Positions 26,959 to 36,685 of a stretch of DNA of 64,000 nt are shown here, piece by piece. The notes under the pieces are model-generated. The model was not told where the DNA came from. It ran no database searches and was given only the letters and a program-made list of their open reading frames with translations. Source of the stretch: Candidatus Kaistella beijingensis (lineage in GTDB: Bacteria; Bacteroidota; Bacteroidia; Flavobacteriales; Weeksellaceae); the NCBI RefSeq assembly GCF_020084865.1, contig NZ_CP071953.1:124001-188000 (forward strand), in the 5' to 3' direction. The number at the start of each line of letters is the position of its first letter. Position 1 is the stretch's first letter. The position numbers and the translations under genes were made by a program.

Positions 26959-27609
26959 ATGAAGAACTACTATTATTTTCTTGGCGTTGGAGAAAATGCT
27001 TCCGAAGAAGACATCAAAAAAGCCTACCGAAAATTATCCTTAAAATATCATCCCGACAAAAATCCCGACGACGATTTCTTCGAAGCCCGTTTTCGCGAAA
27101 TTCAGGAAGCGTATGAAATGTTGAGTGATGATGAAAAACGGAGAATTTATGACGAAAATTTAGCGCATCAACAAAGAAGTTATCGCCCAAATCTGCCGCC
27201 ATCAATCCGAACATTTTCTGCCAATAAAATTCGTGTTAAACAAGGCGAAGAAGTCATCATCAACTGGCATACGAATAATGCAGATGTAGTAAAAATTTTA
27301 CCTTTTGGTTTAGAGAAAGGTTACGGCGAAAGAACTTTCAGAATTAAAGAATTTAAAGATGGAAAATTTCAGATATTGCTTCACGCAACGAATACATTGT
27401 TACACAAAACAGTTGTTCAAGGAATAACTATTACGCAAATTTTTGAAACAGAAAGAGAACAGCTGAAAAGTGAAGCTGAAGATTTCTTTAAACCTCAAAA
27501 ATCTACCCGTACAAATCCAGGCAGGCAACCAAAAGCAGTGAAGATCGTTTTGGCGGTTTTGTTTCTGATAATCGCTATTTTGCTTTTAGTAAAAACTTTT
27601 GCGCGTTAA
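26959..27609 (+). CDS. Membrane-anchored J-domain protein
   Basis: 216 residues. The N-terminal J domain is complete ([23 protein letters not shown] at 31-33, then [20 protein letters not shown]) and should stimulate DnaK ATPase. The middle region (about 80-160) looks beta-rich and has no zinc-finger or Gly/Phe region, so this is not DnaJ itself. A C-terminal hydrophobic helix ([20 protein letters not shown]) probably anchors it in the inner membrane with the J domain in the cytoplasm. The client is unknown. Confidence 0.85.
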   Translation: MKNYYYFLGVGENASEEDIKKAYRKLSLKYHPDKNPDDDFFEARFREIQEAYEMLSDDEKRRIYDENLAHQQRSYRPNLPPSIRTFSANKIRVKQGEEVIINWHTNNADVVKILPFGLEKGYGERTFRIKEFKDGKFQILLHATNTLLHKTVVQGITITQIFETEREQLKSEAEDFFKPQKSTRTNPGRQPKAVKIVLAVLFLIIAILLLVKTFAR

Positions 27610-27658
27610 GGGAGTTTTTCCAAAAAAACACACCCACTCACCAACACACCCACTCAAA

Positions 27659-27811
27659 TCACGCCATCTTCAGTCTTCCCGGACATTTTTTGCAACGTTT
27701 TCCTTTCTTGAATTTCTTGCAGCATTTCTTTTTTCCACAATAGATTTCTTCGGTATTTCCATAAAAAGGCTGCAGCGGTGCAATTTTGAAAGGTATGATT
27801 GGTAAATTCAT
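27659..27811 (-). CDS. Small Cys/Lys-rich protein, probably leaderless
   Basis: 50 residues beginning MNLPIIPFKIAPLQPFYGN and ending with a Lys-rich region holding five cysteines (YCGKKKCCKK, KRCKKCPGRL), like a compact metal-binding or nucleic-acid-binding peptide. I recall near-identical small proteins in Chryseobacterium, so I take it as real. The promoter box TATATTTG lies only 4 bases upstream of this ATG, which supports this start over the ATG at 27844 and predicts a message with almost no leader. Function unknown. Confidence 0.6.
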   Translation of the reverse strand: MNLPIIPFKIAPLQPFYGNTEEIYCGKKKCCKKFKKGKRCKKCPGRLKMA

Positions 27812-27815
27812 CGGG

Positions 27816-27845
27816 CAAATATAATGTAATTTAGAATAATTCAAA
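27816..27845 (-). promoter_or_regulatory. Promoter of the small Cys-rich gene
   Basis: On the minus strand TTTG (27845-27842), 18 bases and TATATTTG (27823-27816). This is a full match to the Bacteroidota promoter layout, with the start point expected at or next to the ATG at 27811. Confidence 0.7.
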
Positions 27846-28045
27846 ATAACTAAAATAAGTTTTACGTCAAAATCAGAACTTTAAATGCGGAGGTTTATGA
27901 TTTTAAATCGATTTAAAGAGTAACGATGATTCTCTGCTCATTGCCGATAGGTGAAAGCTGATTGGGAAAGCGGAAAAATTGGCAAATTGCCCAATAATTT
28001 GTATTTTTACGAACCTTAATTCTAAAATAAATCTTCTAAAAATAT

Positions 28046-30904
28046 ATGAACACAACTAAGTTTGTAAACCGCCACATTTCCATGAACGAAGCCGATAAAA
28101 AGGCAATGTTAAAGAAAGTGGGCGTTTCTGGTATTGACGAATTAATTTCACAAACCATTCCCGATTCCATCCGTTTGGAAAAAGAACTGAACATTTCGGA
28201 AGCACTTTCAGAGCATGAAATGTTGGCTCATTCCAAAGAACTTGCAGAAAAAAATTTACTTTTCGACAACTATATTGGATTTGGCTATCACAACACTATT
28301 TTGCCAAGTGCAATTCAGAGAAATATTTTAGAAAATCCTTCTTGGTATACCGCTTATACACCATATCAAGCGGAAATTGCACAGGGAAGATTGGAAGCGT
28401 TGCTGAATTTTCAAACCGTTGTTGTCGATTTAACAGGACTTCCTTTAGCGAATGCTTCTTTGTTGGATGAATCCACCGCTGCTTCTGAAGCTATGCACAT
28501 GTTTTTTGAGAGCAGAACCAAAGAACAGAAAAAAAATGGGGCGATTAAATTTTTTGTTTCAGACTTGGTTTTTCCTCAAACCATTGCCGTTTTAAAGACC
28601 AAAGCGGAAGGTTTAGGAATCGACATCATCGTTGGTAACCACAAAAATCATCAGTTCAATGAGTCTTATTTCGGAGTTCTTCTACAATATCCGGGAAAGA
28701 ACGGAATTGTTTTAGACTATACCGAAAACATCAAATATTACAAAGAATTTAATTTGCAGGTTGTAGTTGCTTGTGACCCAATGGCTTTAGTGAAACTGAA
28801 ATCTCCAGCGGAAATGGGTGCAGACTGTGCAGTGGGAACTACCCAAAGATTTGGAATTCCGATGGGTTATGGCGGTCCTCACGCAGCATTTTTTGCGTGT
28901 AAAGAAGATTATAAACGCGATATTCCGGGAAGAATTATCGGCGTTTCACAAGATGCCTACGGAAAACGTGCTTTGAGAATGGCGCTTCAAACTCGTGAAC
29001 AGCATATCAAGAGAGAAAAAGCGACTTCAAATATTTGTACCGCGCAAGTGCTTTTGGCGGTAATGGCCGGAATGTACGCTGTTTATCATGGTCCAAAAGG
29101 TTTGAACTTTATTGCCGACCAAATTCACTTTAAAGCAAACGGACTGAATGAAGGGTTGAAAATGTTGGGTTACGACGTTGTGGAAGAACCTATTTTCGAC
29201 ACCGTGAAATTCAGGATTCATGAAGATGAGAAAAATGCTTTGATGAGAACCATGCGTGATCAGAAAATCAACCTTAATTATTTCTCTGAAGGAATTGTGA
29301 GCATTGCCGTAAATGAGGCTTCAACTGAGGAAAAATTGCAGCGACTTTTTGACGCTTTGGCGAATTTCAAAGACAAGCAAGGTTTCAAACTTTTGTTCAA
29401 AGAAGAAATCCAAATTCCAAAAGAATTATTGAGAACCGATGAAATCTTAAAAGATGAAGTTTTCAACAAATACCATACGGAAACCGAATTGATGCGTTAT
29501 ATAAAACGTTTAGAGAGAAAAGATTTGTCGTTGACGCATTCCATGATTTCGCTCGGTTCTTGTACGATGAAACTGAATGCAGCGACTCAAATGCTGCCAC
29601 TTTCTTGGGCAGAATGGGGAAGTGTTCATCCTTTTGTTCCGACTGAACAAGCAGGAGGTTATCAATATTTAATTAAAGAATTAGAAAAAGATTTAGCCGA
29701 AATCACCGGTTTTGCAGGAACTTCTTTACAACCAAATTCCGGTGCTCAAGGAGAATACGCAGGTTTGATGGTGATTCGCGAATATCATAAATCAAGAGGA
29801 GAATCTCACAGAAACATCGTCTTAATTCCGCAATCTGCACACGGAACCAATCCTGCTTCAGCGGTGATTGCCGGAATGAAAGTGGTTGTTGTAAAAAATC
29901 TTGAAAACGGCGAAATCGATTTTGAAGATTTAAAGAAAAAAGCTGAAGAACACAGCGAAAACCTTTCTGCTGCGATGATTACGTATCCTTCAACCTACGG
30001 ATTTTTTGATGATAATATTAAGGAAATCACAAAATTAATTCACGAACACGGCGGACAAGTTTACATGGACGGTGCGAATATGAACGCTCAAGTTGGCTAC
30101 ACTTCGCCGGGAAATATTGGTGCAGATGTTTGTCACCTGAATCTCCACAAAACATTCGCAATTCCTCACGGTGGAGGCGGTCCTGGAGTTGGACCAATTT
30201 GTGTGGCGGAACATTTGGTGAAATTCTTACCATCAAACCCGAATATTAAGATTGGCTCACATGAAGCGATAGACGCAATTTCTGGTGCTCCTTACGGTTC
30301 AAGTTTGGTTTTAAATATTTCCTACGCCTACATCAAAATGCTCGGAACCGACGGTTTGAAAAAAGCTACAGAACACGCTATTCTAAACGCAAACTATTTG
30401 AAAGAAATTCTAGCGGAACATTTCCCAATTCTATATGCCAATTCAAAAGGTAGGGTTGCCCATGAATGTATCGTGGATTTCCGTCAGTTTAAATCACTCG
30501 GAATTGAAGTTGCAGATGTCGCAAAACGTTTGATGGATTATGGTTTCCATGCTCCAACGGTGAGTTTCCCGGTTGCAGGAACTTTGATGATTGAACCAAC
30601 CGAATCGGAAAGCAAAGCAGAAATCGACCGTTTCGCGGAAGCATTAATTTCTATCAAAAAAGAAATAGAAGAAATTGCAGAAGGAACTGCAGATGCTGCA
30701 AACAACGTCTTGAAAAATGCTCCACACACCGAACAATTGGTGATTTCCGATTCTTGGGATAAACCATATTCCCGTGAAAAAGCGGCGTATCCTTTAGATT
30801 GGGTTCGTGAACATAAATTCTTCGCATCCGTTTCCCGTGTTGACGAAGCGTATGGCGATAGAAATTTGGTTTGTACGTGCGCACCGATTGAGGAGTATAT
30901 GTAA
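28046..30904 (+). CDS. gcvP: Glycine dehydrogenase (decarboxylating), P-protein
   Basis: 952 residues, the full single-chain P-protein. The PLP-binding Lys702 is in [17 protein letters not shown]. Other family segments are [20 protein letters not shown] and [19 protein letters not shown] in the N-terminal half and [15 protein letters not shown] in the C-terminal half. With the T, H and L proteins, which are encoded elsewhere, it cleaves glycine and supplies one-carbon units. It is monocistronic here and has a terminator at 30951-30976. Confidence 0.97.
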   Translation: MNTTKFVNRHISMNEADKKAMLKKVGVSGIDELISQTIPDSIRLEKELNISEALSEHEMLAHSKELAEKNLLFDNYIGFGYHNTILPSAIQRNILENPSWYTAYTPYQAEIAQGRLEALLNFQTVVVDLTGLPLANASLLDESTAASEAMHMFFESRTKEQKKNGAIKFFVSDLVFPQTIAVLKTKAEGLGIDIIVGNHKNHQFNESYFGVLLQYPGKNGIVLDYTENIKYYKEFNLQVVVACDPMALVKLKSPAEMGADCAVGTTQRFGIPMGYGGPHAAFFACKEDYKRDIPGRIIGVSQDAYGKRALRMALQTREQHIKREKATSNICTAQVLLAVMAGMYAVYHGPKGLNFIADQIHFKANGLNEGLKMLGYDVVEEPIFDTVKFRIHEDEKNALMRTMRDQKINLNYFSEGIVSIAVNEASTEEKLQRLFDALANFKDKQGFKLLFKEEIQIPKELLRTDEILKDEVFNKYHTETELMRYIKRLERKDLSLTHSMISLGSCTMKLNAATQMLPLSWAEWGSVHPFVPTEQAGGYQYLIKELEKDLAEITGFAGTSLQPNSGAQGEYAGLMVIREYHKSRGESHRNIVLIPQSAHGTNPASAVIAGMKVVVVKNLENGEIDFEDLKKKAEEHSENLSAAMITYPSTYGFFDDNIKEITKLIHEHGGQVYMDGANMNAQVGYTSPGNIGADVCHLNLHKTFAIPHGGGGPGVGPICVAEHLVKFLPSNPNIKIGSHEAIDAISGAPYGSSLVLNISYAYIKMLGTDGLKKATEHAILNANYLKEILAEHFPILYANSKGRVAHECIVDFRQFKSLGIEVADVAKRLMDYGFHAPTVSFPVAGTLMIEPTESESKAEIDRFAEALISIKKEIEEIAEGTADAANNVLKNAPHTEQLVISDSWDKPYSREKAAYPLDWVREHKFFASVSRVDEAYGDRNLVCTCAPIEEYM

Positions 30905-30950
30905 GTATTATTTGTAAAAGCACGCCAAAAAGGCGTGTTCAATATATAGG

Positions 30951-30976
30951 AATCCCGAAAATATTTCGGGATTTTC
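30951..30976 (+). terminator. Intrinsic terminator after gcvP
   Basis: A 10-bp stem AATCCCGAAA / TTTCGGGATT with a 3-base loop and a short T run. A separate small hairpin (CACGCC/GGCGTG, 30921-30937) precedes it. Confidence 0.8.
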
Positions 30977-31021
30977 TCTTTAATGTTATAATTTTGTTAT
31001 AACTTTGATAAAAATTTTGAG

Positions 31022-31273
31022 ATGACGACAAGAATCAGAAAAATCGGAAATTCTTCAGGAATCATTATTAGCAAACGAATGTTGGAAGAATTAAATATCG
31101 AACCAAAAGATGAGTTAGAGTTGACGGTGAAAGATGGAAAAATCCTAATTCAAAAAATTGACGAGCCAAGAAAAGATTGGAAAGAAAAGCTTCTAAAAGC
31201 CGGTTCTATGCAAGAAAAAGGAGATTTAATGGAGTTTCCCAACGATTTTGATACCGAAGAATGGACATGGTAA
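31022..31273 (+). CDS. mazE: MazE-type antitoxin (AbrB fold)
   Basis: 83 residues. The N-terminal half is a SpoVT/AbrB-like DNA-binding swapped hairpin (RIRKIGNSSGIIISKRML, LNIEPKDELELTVKDGKILI). The acidic C-terminus (MEFPNDFDTEEWTW) should wrap and neutralise the toxin. The stop overlaps the toxin gene start by 13 bases, as in typical toxin-antitoxin operons. The pair probably represses its own promoter. Confidence 0.9.
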   Translation: MTTRIRKIGNSSGIIISKRMLEELNIEPKDELELTVKDGKILIQKIDEPRKDWKEKLLKAGSMQEKGDLMEFPNDFDTEEWTW

Positions 31274-31587
31274 AACGTTTTGAAATTTATTTTATTGAAT
31301 TCGACCCAACCAAAGGAAGCGAAATCAATAAGACTCGTCCTGCAGTAGTTATTTCTCCTGATGAAATGAACGAAGCACTGAACACGGTAATTGTTGCGCC
31401 ATTAACTTCTACTTTAAAGAATTATCCTTCTCGAGTAAATTGTGTGGTGAAAAGTAAAAAAGGTCAAATCGCTTTAGACCAAATTCGGACGATTGATAAA
31501 ATCAGAATTAAGAATAAATTATCTGTTTTGAAGGAGAAAGAACAGGAAGAAGTTTTCGGAATTTTAAATGAAATGTTTAGAAAATAG
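31261..31587 (+). CDS. mazF: MazF/PemK-type endoribonuclease toxin
   Basis: 108 residues from ATG 31261 (the ATG at 31267 is also possible). It has the family core: FEIYFIEFDPTKGSEINKTR, PAVVISPDEMN, TVIVAPLTST and GQIALDQIRTIDKIRI, including the Arg and Thr/Ser active-site regions. It should cut single-stranded mRNA at a short sequence, blocked by MazE. The overlap with the antitoxin gene suggests coupled translation. Confidence 0.92.
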   Translation: MDMVKRFEIYFIEFDPTKGSEINKTRPAVVISPDEMNEALNTVIVAPLTSTLKNYPSRVNCVVKSKKGQIALDQIRTIDKIRIKNKLSVLKEKEQEEVFGILNEMFRK

Positions 31588-31592
31588 AATTT

Positions 31593-32091
31593 TCAGTCTT
31601 TTTTTATAAGATTGATTATTTTTAGAAACTTTTTATTAATTATTTTAGTAAATAAAATAGTTAGTGGAATCGATAAAATAACGCTGATCATTGCAGTAAG
31701 AGAGAAAACGGAAAACAGTTCAATAAATTTAGGACTAATACCAAAAATTTCAATAAAGTAGAAATATTGATGAAATATCCGGTCAATTATGTAAAATAGG
31801 AGAGTAGAATTTAAAATGTATATAAATTGAAAATTAAAATCTAAAACTTCAAGTTTTTCATTATCAATGTTTCTTGTGCTCAAATTATTTTCTTTGATCT
31901 TTCCAAGAATGTATTCTCCTGTATTTAAAGCAATTAAGAAATAAAATGGTATACTTAATATTATAGCCCAAAAAAAAAGAATATATTCGAATATTGTTTG
32001 TGGTTGATTTAAGAATAGACCTTTTTTAAAAATTATTTCTAATACAACAATTCCGGGTAAAAATGTATTTATGAGGAAAAAAATTTCTCAC
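31593..32091 (-). pseudogene. Integral membrane protein with a frameshift near its start
   Basis: The frame is open from 32087 down to the stop at 31593 with three or four membrane helices (TFLPGIVVLEIIF, FWAIILSIPFYFLIAL, YILNSTLLFYIIDRIF, TAMISVILSIPLTILFTK), but lacks a usable start. Just upstream a GTG (32091) followed by AGA AAT leads into the A run 32077-32083 in another frame. Removing one base of the run gives MRNFFLINTFLPG... and a 165-residue protein. It is a short break at a homopolymer, either real or a read error. I recognise no family. A shorter TTG start at 31883 would omit half the protein. Confidence 0.5.
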
Positions 32092-32177
32092 TTATACTTT
32101 TGTAAGTTTCGTTATTGAAGTTTATCACATAAATATTTTTATAAAAATAACATATATCTTAAGACAAATTGTAGTTT

Positions 32178-33533
32178 ATGAATCTTAATACAATTTTCAC
32201 CAACCAACGCACCGGAAATCATCCCGCAACTTCCGCTTCAAGAACTGATTTTCAAAGGGATTTTGACCGAATTATTTTCTCTGCCGCTTTCAGAAGATTG
32301 CAAAATAAGACGCAGGTTTTTCCGCTTCCGGGAAGTGTTTTTGTGCATAACCGTTTGACGCATTCTTTGGAAGTTTCCTCTGTGGGACGAAGTTTGGGAA
32401 GCGCAATCGGAGAATTTATCGTTGATCAATTTGAAAATGATTTGAGTGATAATTCAAAAAACTTCTATCTCCACAATCTTCACAACGTTATTGCGGCGGC
32501 TTGTCTTTGTCACGATGTGGGAAATCCCGCTTTCGGACATTCAGGTGAAGATGCGATTGCGAGTTATTTTGAGAAAAATGAAAAGGATTTAAAGCAAAAA
32601 TTCACCGAAAAAGAATGGGCGGATTTGGTTAATTTTGAAGGAAATGCAAATGCAATAAGGGTTTTAACGCATCAGCAAAACGGAAAAGATGAAGGCGGAA
32701 CACAACTCACTTTTTCAACTTTGGCAAGTATTGCAAAATATCCCTGCGAAGCGGTTGCGAAGAAAAAAGGAATGATCCACCGAAAGAAGTTTGGATTTTT
32801 TCAAAACGAAAAAAACACTTTTTTAGAAATTGCAAAGTCGGTTAATTTGATTCAGGAATGTGAAGAACCGACGATTTTTAGAAGACATCCTTTCGTGTGG
32901 CTCGTTGAAGCAGCCGACGATATTTGCTACAACATTATCGACATGGAAGATGCGCACCGACTGGGAATTGTTTCGACTTCTGATTGTGAAAATTTGTTTC
33001 TCGAACTCATTAAATCGGAAAATCAAAACACAAAAAGGGTAGAAGATAAATTGGCGATTTTAACCAATTCCAATGAACGTATTTCTTATTTAAGGGCAAA
33101 AGTCATCAATGCTTTAATCAATAAATCCATTGAAATTTATAAAAACAATTTCTCTAAAATTTTGGAAGGAAACTTAGATAAAGCGTTACTCGATATTTAC
33201 AAATCGGAAAACAGATCTTTGCAGGAAATCGAAAGTTTTTCCATTGAAAAAATTTACGGACATAAAGCTGTAATAGAGATAGAAAATGCAGGATACAACG
33301 TCATGTACGAATTGCTGAATCATTTTATTCCGCCAATATTAAAAGAAAAAGCGGAGAGAAAATCTTACGACAAAATGGCTTTAAAATTATTACCAAAACA
33401 GTTTTTTTATGAAGATGGAAATGATTATCAGAAGGTTTTGGGCGTGATTGATTTCGTTTCTGGGATGACCGATAATTTTGCGACCGACCTTTACCGAAAA
33501 ATTAAGGGAATTGATATTGGAATGACGATGTAA
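32178..33533 (+). CDS. dgt: Deoxyguanosinetriphosphate triphosphohydrolase
   Basis: 451 residues of the HD superfamily. N-terminal sequence (SRTDFQRDFDRIIFSAAFRR, LQNKTQVFPL) and the metal-binding histidines and aspartate (His62 in HNRLTHSLE; His112-Asp113 in CLCHDVGNPAFGHSGE; a later Asp in VEAADDICYNIIDMEDA) match bacterial dGTPases. It hydrolyses dGTP or other dNTPs to the nucleoside and triphosphate, which adjusts dNTP pools and can limit phage replication. It lies close to the MazEF pair, though nothing shows a functional link. Confidence 0.92.
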   Translation: MNLNTIFTNQRTGNHPATSASRTDFQRDFDRIIFSAAFRRLQNKTQVFPLPGSVFVHNRLTHSLEVSSVGRSLGSAIGEFIVDQFENDLSDNSKNFYLHNLHNVIAAACLCHDVGNPAFGHSGEDAIASYFEKNEKDLKQKFTEKEWADLVNFEGNANAIRVLTHQQNGKDEGGTQLTFSTLASIAKYPCEAVAKKKGMIHRKKFGFFQNEKNTFLEIAKSVNLIQECEEPTIFRRHPFVWLVEAADDICYNIIDMEDAHRLGIVSTSDCENLFLELIKSENQNTKRVEDKLAILTNSNERISYLRAKVINALINKSIEIYKNNFSKILEGNLDKALLDIYKSENRSLQEIESFSIEKIYGHKAVIEIENAGYNVMYELLNHFIPPILKEKAERKSYDKMALKLLPKQFFYEDGNDYQKVLGVIDFVSGMTDNFATDLYRKIKGIDIGMTM

Positions 33534-33597
33534 ATTCATGAATTTTTCATATCTTTCTAAAGTTTAATATTAAAAATTACCTATAAAAATTTGAGTT

Positions 33598-34497
33598 ATG
33601 ACATACATGGGAGTAATTGTCTTTTTAGGACTTATCGTATTATTTGCATCGTTTTTCACGGTGAAACAAGCTACAGCAGCAATTGTGGAACGTTTGGGGA
33701 AATTTCATTCCGTTCGTCACGCGGGATTGCATTTGAAAATTCCCTTTATTGACCAAGTTGCAAAACGGATGAACTTGAGAATCCAGCAATTGGATGTGAT
33801 GATTGATACCAAAACTTTGGACAACGTGTTCCTTAAAATGAAGGTTTCAGTTCAGTATCAAGTGATTAAAGAACAGGTTGCAGATGCTTTCTATAAATTG
33901 GAAAGTCCTGATAATCAGATTACTTCCTATGTTTTCGACGTTGTTCGTGCAGAAGTTCCAAAGATGAAGTTGGATGACGTTTTCGTGAGAAAAGACGATA
34001 TTGCGATTGCTGTAAAAGGCGAGCTTCAGGAAGCCATGCAAAGTTACGGCTACGACATTATTAAAGCTTTGGTGACCGACATCGATCCAGATGAACAGGT
34101 AAAACATGCGATGAACAGAATTAACGCTGCAGAACGTGAAAGAACTGCCGCTGAATATGAATCTGAAGCTCAAAAAATTAGAATTGTCGCCGTTGCAAAA
34201 GCGGAAGCTGAATCTAAAAAACTTCAGGGTCAAGGTATTGCAGACCAAAGAAGGGAAATTGCAAAAGGTCTGGAAGAATCCGTAAAAATGTTGAACGCTG
34301 CAAACATCAATGCACAGGAAGCTTCTGCGTTAATCGTGGTTACTCAGCATTATGACACGCTTCAGTCGATTGGCGCGAATAACAGAAGTAATTTGGTTTT
34401 ACTTCCAAACTCGCCAAATTCTGCAAGTACAATGTTGAACGATTTGATGGTTTCGATGGCGGCAACACAAAAAATGGATGACCTGGCTAAAAAATAA
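33598..34497 (+). CDS. SPFH/Band 7 domain protein (QmcA/stomatin-like)
   Basis: 299 residues. One N-terminal membrane helix (MGVIVFLGLIVLFASFF) is followed by the SPFH domain (VKQATAAIVERLGKFHSVRH, LDVMIDTKTLDNVFLKMKVS, VFDVVRAEVPKMKLDDVFVR) and an Ala/Glu-rich coiled coil (INAAERERTAAEYESEAQKI). It probably assembles into large ring or cage structures at the inner membrane, as HflK/C and QmcA do. No NfeD partner gene is adjacent, which is a difference from many loci. Confidence 0.9.
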   Translation: MTYMGVIVFLGLIVLFASFFTVKQATAAIVERLGKFHSVRHAGLHLKIPFIDQVAKRMNLRIQQLDVMIDTKTLDNVFLKMKVSVQYQVIKEQVADAFYKLESPDNQITSYVFDVVRAEVPKMKLDDVFVRKDDIAIAVKGELQEAMQSYGYDIIKALVTDIDPDEQVKHAMNRINAAERERTAAEYESEAQKIRIVAVAKAEAESKKLQGQGIADQRREIAKGLEESVKMLNAANINAQEASALIVVTQHYDTLQSIGANNRSNLVLLPNSPNSASTMLNDLMVSMAATQKMDDLAKK

Positions 34498-34520
34498 ATC
34501 GCTAAAGAATTGATACTAAC

Positions 34521-34544
34521 TGTCCTGCAATTTTTTGCAGGACA
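34521..34544. terminator. Hairpin between convergent genes
   Basis: A perfect 10-bp stem TGTCCTGCAA / TTGCAGGACA with a TTTT loop lies between the SPFH gene and the convergent DUF962 gene. It lacks a strong T run outside the stem. Confidence 0.6.
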
Positions 34545-34564
34545 CTTAGTTTTCAGGCATTTCG

Positions 34565-34873
34565 TTATGACTTAAATTTTAACTTTCTGGTGAGAAGTTC
34601 GAAGAACATTTTGAAATCTGAAATCAAACTCCATAAAGGATATTTGAATGTTGCCGGTTTATTTTTCTCGTAAACCGCGTGTGAAAACCAAGCAAAACCG
34701 TATCCGAAAATGGGGATGTACCAAAGAAATCTTTCTTTTCCCGACCAAATTACATAAACAATGACCACGAAAATCAAGAATGTTCCAATAAAGTGGAAAA
34801 TTCTCGTCATTGGTTTGCTGTGCTCACTCAAATAGAACTGGTAAAATTCCCTGAAAGTTTTGATGCGTTCCAT
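34565..34873 (-). CDS. DUF962 / Mpo1-like membrane protein
   Basis: 102 residues. The segments FYQFYLSEHSKPMTRIFHFIG and GFAWFSHAVYEKNKPATFKYP carry the conserved histidines (H18, H27, H65) of this family. Yeast Mpo1 is an iron-dependent dioxygenase acting on 2-hydroxy fatty acids; bacterial members are usually annotated only as DUF962. About three membrane helices are visible. It starts one base after the amino acid permease stop, so the two are co-transcribed. Confidence 0.85.
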   Translation of the reverse strand: MERIKTFREFYQFYLSEHSKPMTRIFHFIGTFLIFVVIVYVIWSGKERFLWYIPIFGYGFAWFSHAVYEKNKPATFKYPLWSLISDFKMFFELLTRKLKFKS

Positions 34874-34874
34874 T

Positions 34875-36563
34875 TTAATTCAAATCTCCGTTGAGTTCCT
34901 GGTTTAATTTACTGTTTTTGTAGCCGTAAGAAAAATAGATGATCATACCGATCCCAAACCAAAGAATGAACCAAAACCAGTTATTGTGGCTCATTCCCGT
35001 TAAAAGATATAGACAAGAACTCAAACCAATCAACGGAATTAGAGATAGATTTCTCACGAAAGCTAAAACGCACAAAACCAAATTGATGATGATAAAGAAG
35101 AAGATCGAGATTCTAAATTCGCCCTCATTGGGATCGTGCCAATCCATGAGGTTATGGAAAAATTCAGGTTGCCAAAAATAGAAGAAAGTCAAACCTCCTA
35201 AAAACAAAACCGGAAAAATAATCTTCGCATTGATGTACGGCAAATGAAATCTTCCTTTCAGTTTTTGTTTTGATGGAAGCAGCAAAACGCCGCCACAAAC
35301 TAAAACGAAAGCGAAAATCGTCCCGATACTCGTGAAGTCTAAAATAAAGGATTTATCGGTAAACAAAATCGGAACTCCCACTACAAAACCTGTAACAATG
35401 GTTGCGAAACCTGGAGTTTTATGCTTCTGATGAATCTCCATGAATTTTTTTGGCATTAAACCGTCGCGACTCATGGCGTACCAAATTCTCGGCTGTCCCA
35501 TTTGGAAAACCAAAAGAACGGTAGTAATCGCGATAATGGCACCCAATGAAACCACGAATTCCATCCAAGCAACATTGGCATTAGTTTTATCAAAAATAAA
35601 CGAAAGTGGATCTCCAACTCCGTCGAATTTTCGGTAATCCACCATTCCTGTTAAAACCAAAGTAAGGACAATATAGATCGCGGTACACAAAACAAGAGAA
35701 ATAATCATTCCTCGTGGTAGATTTTTCTGTGGATTCTTTGTTTCTTCAGATAAAACACTCAATGCATCAAAACCGATGTAGGCGAAGAAAACTCCAGAAA
35801 CGGCACTCATAACTCCCGAAAAACCATTCGGCATAAATGAACTTTCACCCGTAATTTTACTCACCGGAAACCAATTATCCGTATTGATGTAGGCAACTCC
35901 AACTGCGATAACCAAAAGAATGATGAACAATTTTAATAATACAAAAAGATTGTTGAAATTTTTTGATTCTCTCACTCCGACGTAACACAACCAAGTGATT
36001 AAACCGTTAATGACTAAAGCCGGCACATCTAAAATTACTTTTAAATTTCCTATAATTGGTGCGGTTTTCCAAGCGTTGATAAGTTCTTGATTGGTGGAAT
36101 GTCCTAAAAAGGCCTTTTTTGCTTCCGTATAGCTGCAAGTTAAATAATCTGGAATATGAATTCCGATTCGGCCCATAAAACTGGTGAAATAATCGCTCCA
36201 AGAAAAGGCAACATAAATATTCCCGAAAGAATATTCCATGATTAAAGCCCAACCAATAATCCAGGCAATCAATTCCCCGAAACTGGCATAAGCATAGGTA
36301 TAAGCAGAACCAGCGGTTGGAATTCTACTCGCAAATTCCGCGTAACAAAGCGCAGTGAATCCACATGCAAAACCACAAATCACGTATAAAACGATCACCC
36401 CTGGTCCGCCGCGGAAAACGGCTTCACCCAAACTGCTGAAACTTCCCGCACCGATAATGGCGGCAATTCCGAAGAATACAATATCCCAAACTCCTAAAAC
36501 CCGAAGCAAACCCGATGAATGGTCGCTTTCGCTGTAATGTTTTCTTCTGAAAAGCTGGTTCAT
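34875..36563 (-). CDS. APC-family amino acid permease (cationic amino acid transporter-like)
   Basis: 562 residues from the ATG at 36563 (MNQLFRRKHYSESDHSSGLL), with about 14 membrane helices. VLGVWDIVFFGIAAIIGAGSFS and GPGVIVLYVICGFACGFTAL match the APC superfamily, and GFDALSVLSEETKNPQKNLP is the typical segment of the CAT group. It should import amino acids by proton exchange. The upstream ATG at 36581 overlaps the promoter and is rejected. It shares an intergenic region with the divergent T9SS cargo gene. Confidence 0.88.
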   Translation of the reverse strand: MNQLFRRKHYSESDHSSGLLRVLGVWDIVFFGIAAIIGAGSFSSLGEAVFRGGPGVIVLYVICGFACGFTALCYAEFASRIPTAGSAYTYAYASFGELIAWIIGWALIMEYSFGNIYVAFSWSDYFTSFMGRIGIHIPDYLTCSYTEAKKAFLGHSTNQELINAWKTAPIIGNLKVILDVPALVINGLITWLCYVGVRESKNFNNLFVLLKLFIILLVIAVGVAYINTDNWFPVSKITGESSFMPNGFSGVMSAVSGVFFAYIGFDALSVLSEETKNPQKNLPRGMIISLVLCTAIYIVLTLVLTGMVDYRKFDGVGDPLSFIFDKTNANVAWMEFVVSLGAIIAITTVLLVFQMGQPRIWYAMSRDGLMPKKFMEIHQKHKTPGFATIVTGFVVGVPILFTDKSFILDFTSIGTIFAFVLVCGGVLLLPSKQKLKGRFHLPYINAKIIFPVLFLGGLTFFYFWQPEFFHNLMDWHDPNEGEFRISIFFFIIINLVLCVLAFVRNLSLIPLIGLSSCLYLLTGMSHNNWFWFILWFGIGMIIYFSYGYKNSKLNQELNGDLN

Positions 36564-36578
36564 AAAAATTAATTTACA

Positions 36579-36586
36579 CAAATGTA
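36579..36586 (-). promoter_or_regulatory. TAnnTTTG element of the amino acid permease
   Basis: TACATTTG on the minus strand, 15 bases before the ATG at 36563. No clear -33 partner. Confidence 0.5.
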
Positions 36587-36643
36587 AAAGAAAATTTGGG
36601 AAAATTATTTTTTTTAGGTTTCAAATACTAAAAGTGGCAGAAT

Positions 36644-36672
36644 TTTGGTTTTTAAATAATAATGTATTTTTG
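36644..36672 (+). promoter_or_regulatory. Promoter of the T9SS cargo gene
   Basis: TTTG (36644-36647), 17 bases and TATTTTTG (36665-36672) match the Bacteroidota layout. Transcription should begin near 36678, so the ATG at 36662 cannot be used and the start is 36686 or 36689. Confidence 0.7.
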
Positions 36673-36685
36673 GCAAAAATTGAAG

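Noticed and set aside
28046..30942. Long minus-strand open frames opposite gcvP
   Set aside because: They mirror the coding strand of a highly conserved enzyme and have no start context or family features.
31022..33533. A defence island formed by mazEF, the small membrane protein and dgt
   Set aside because: dGTPase is a common housekeeping gene and no other defence gene is present; adjacency alone does not support a system.
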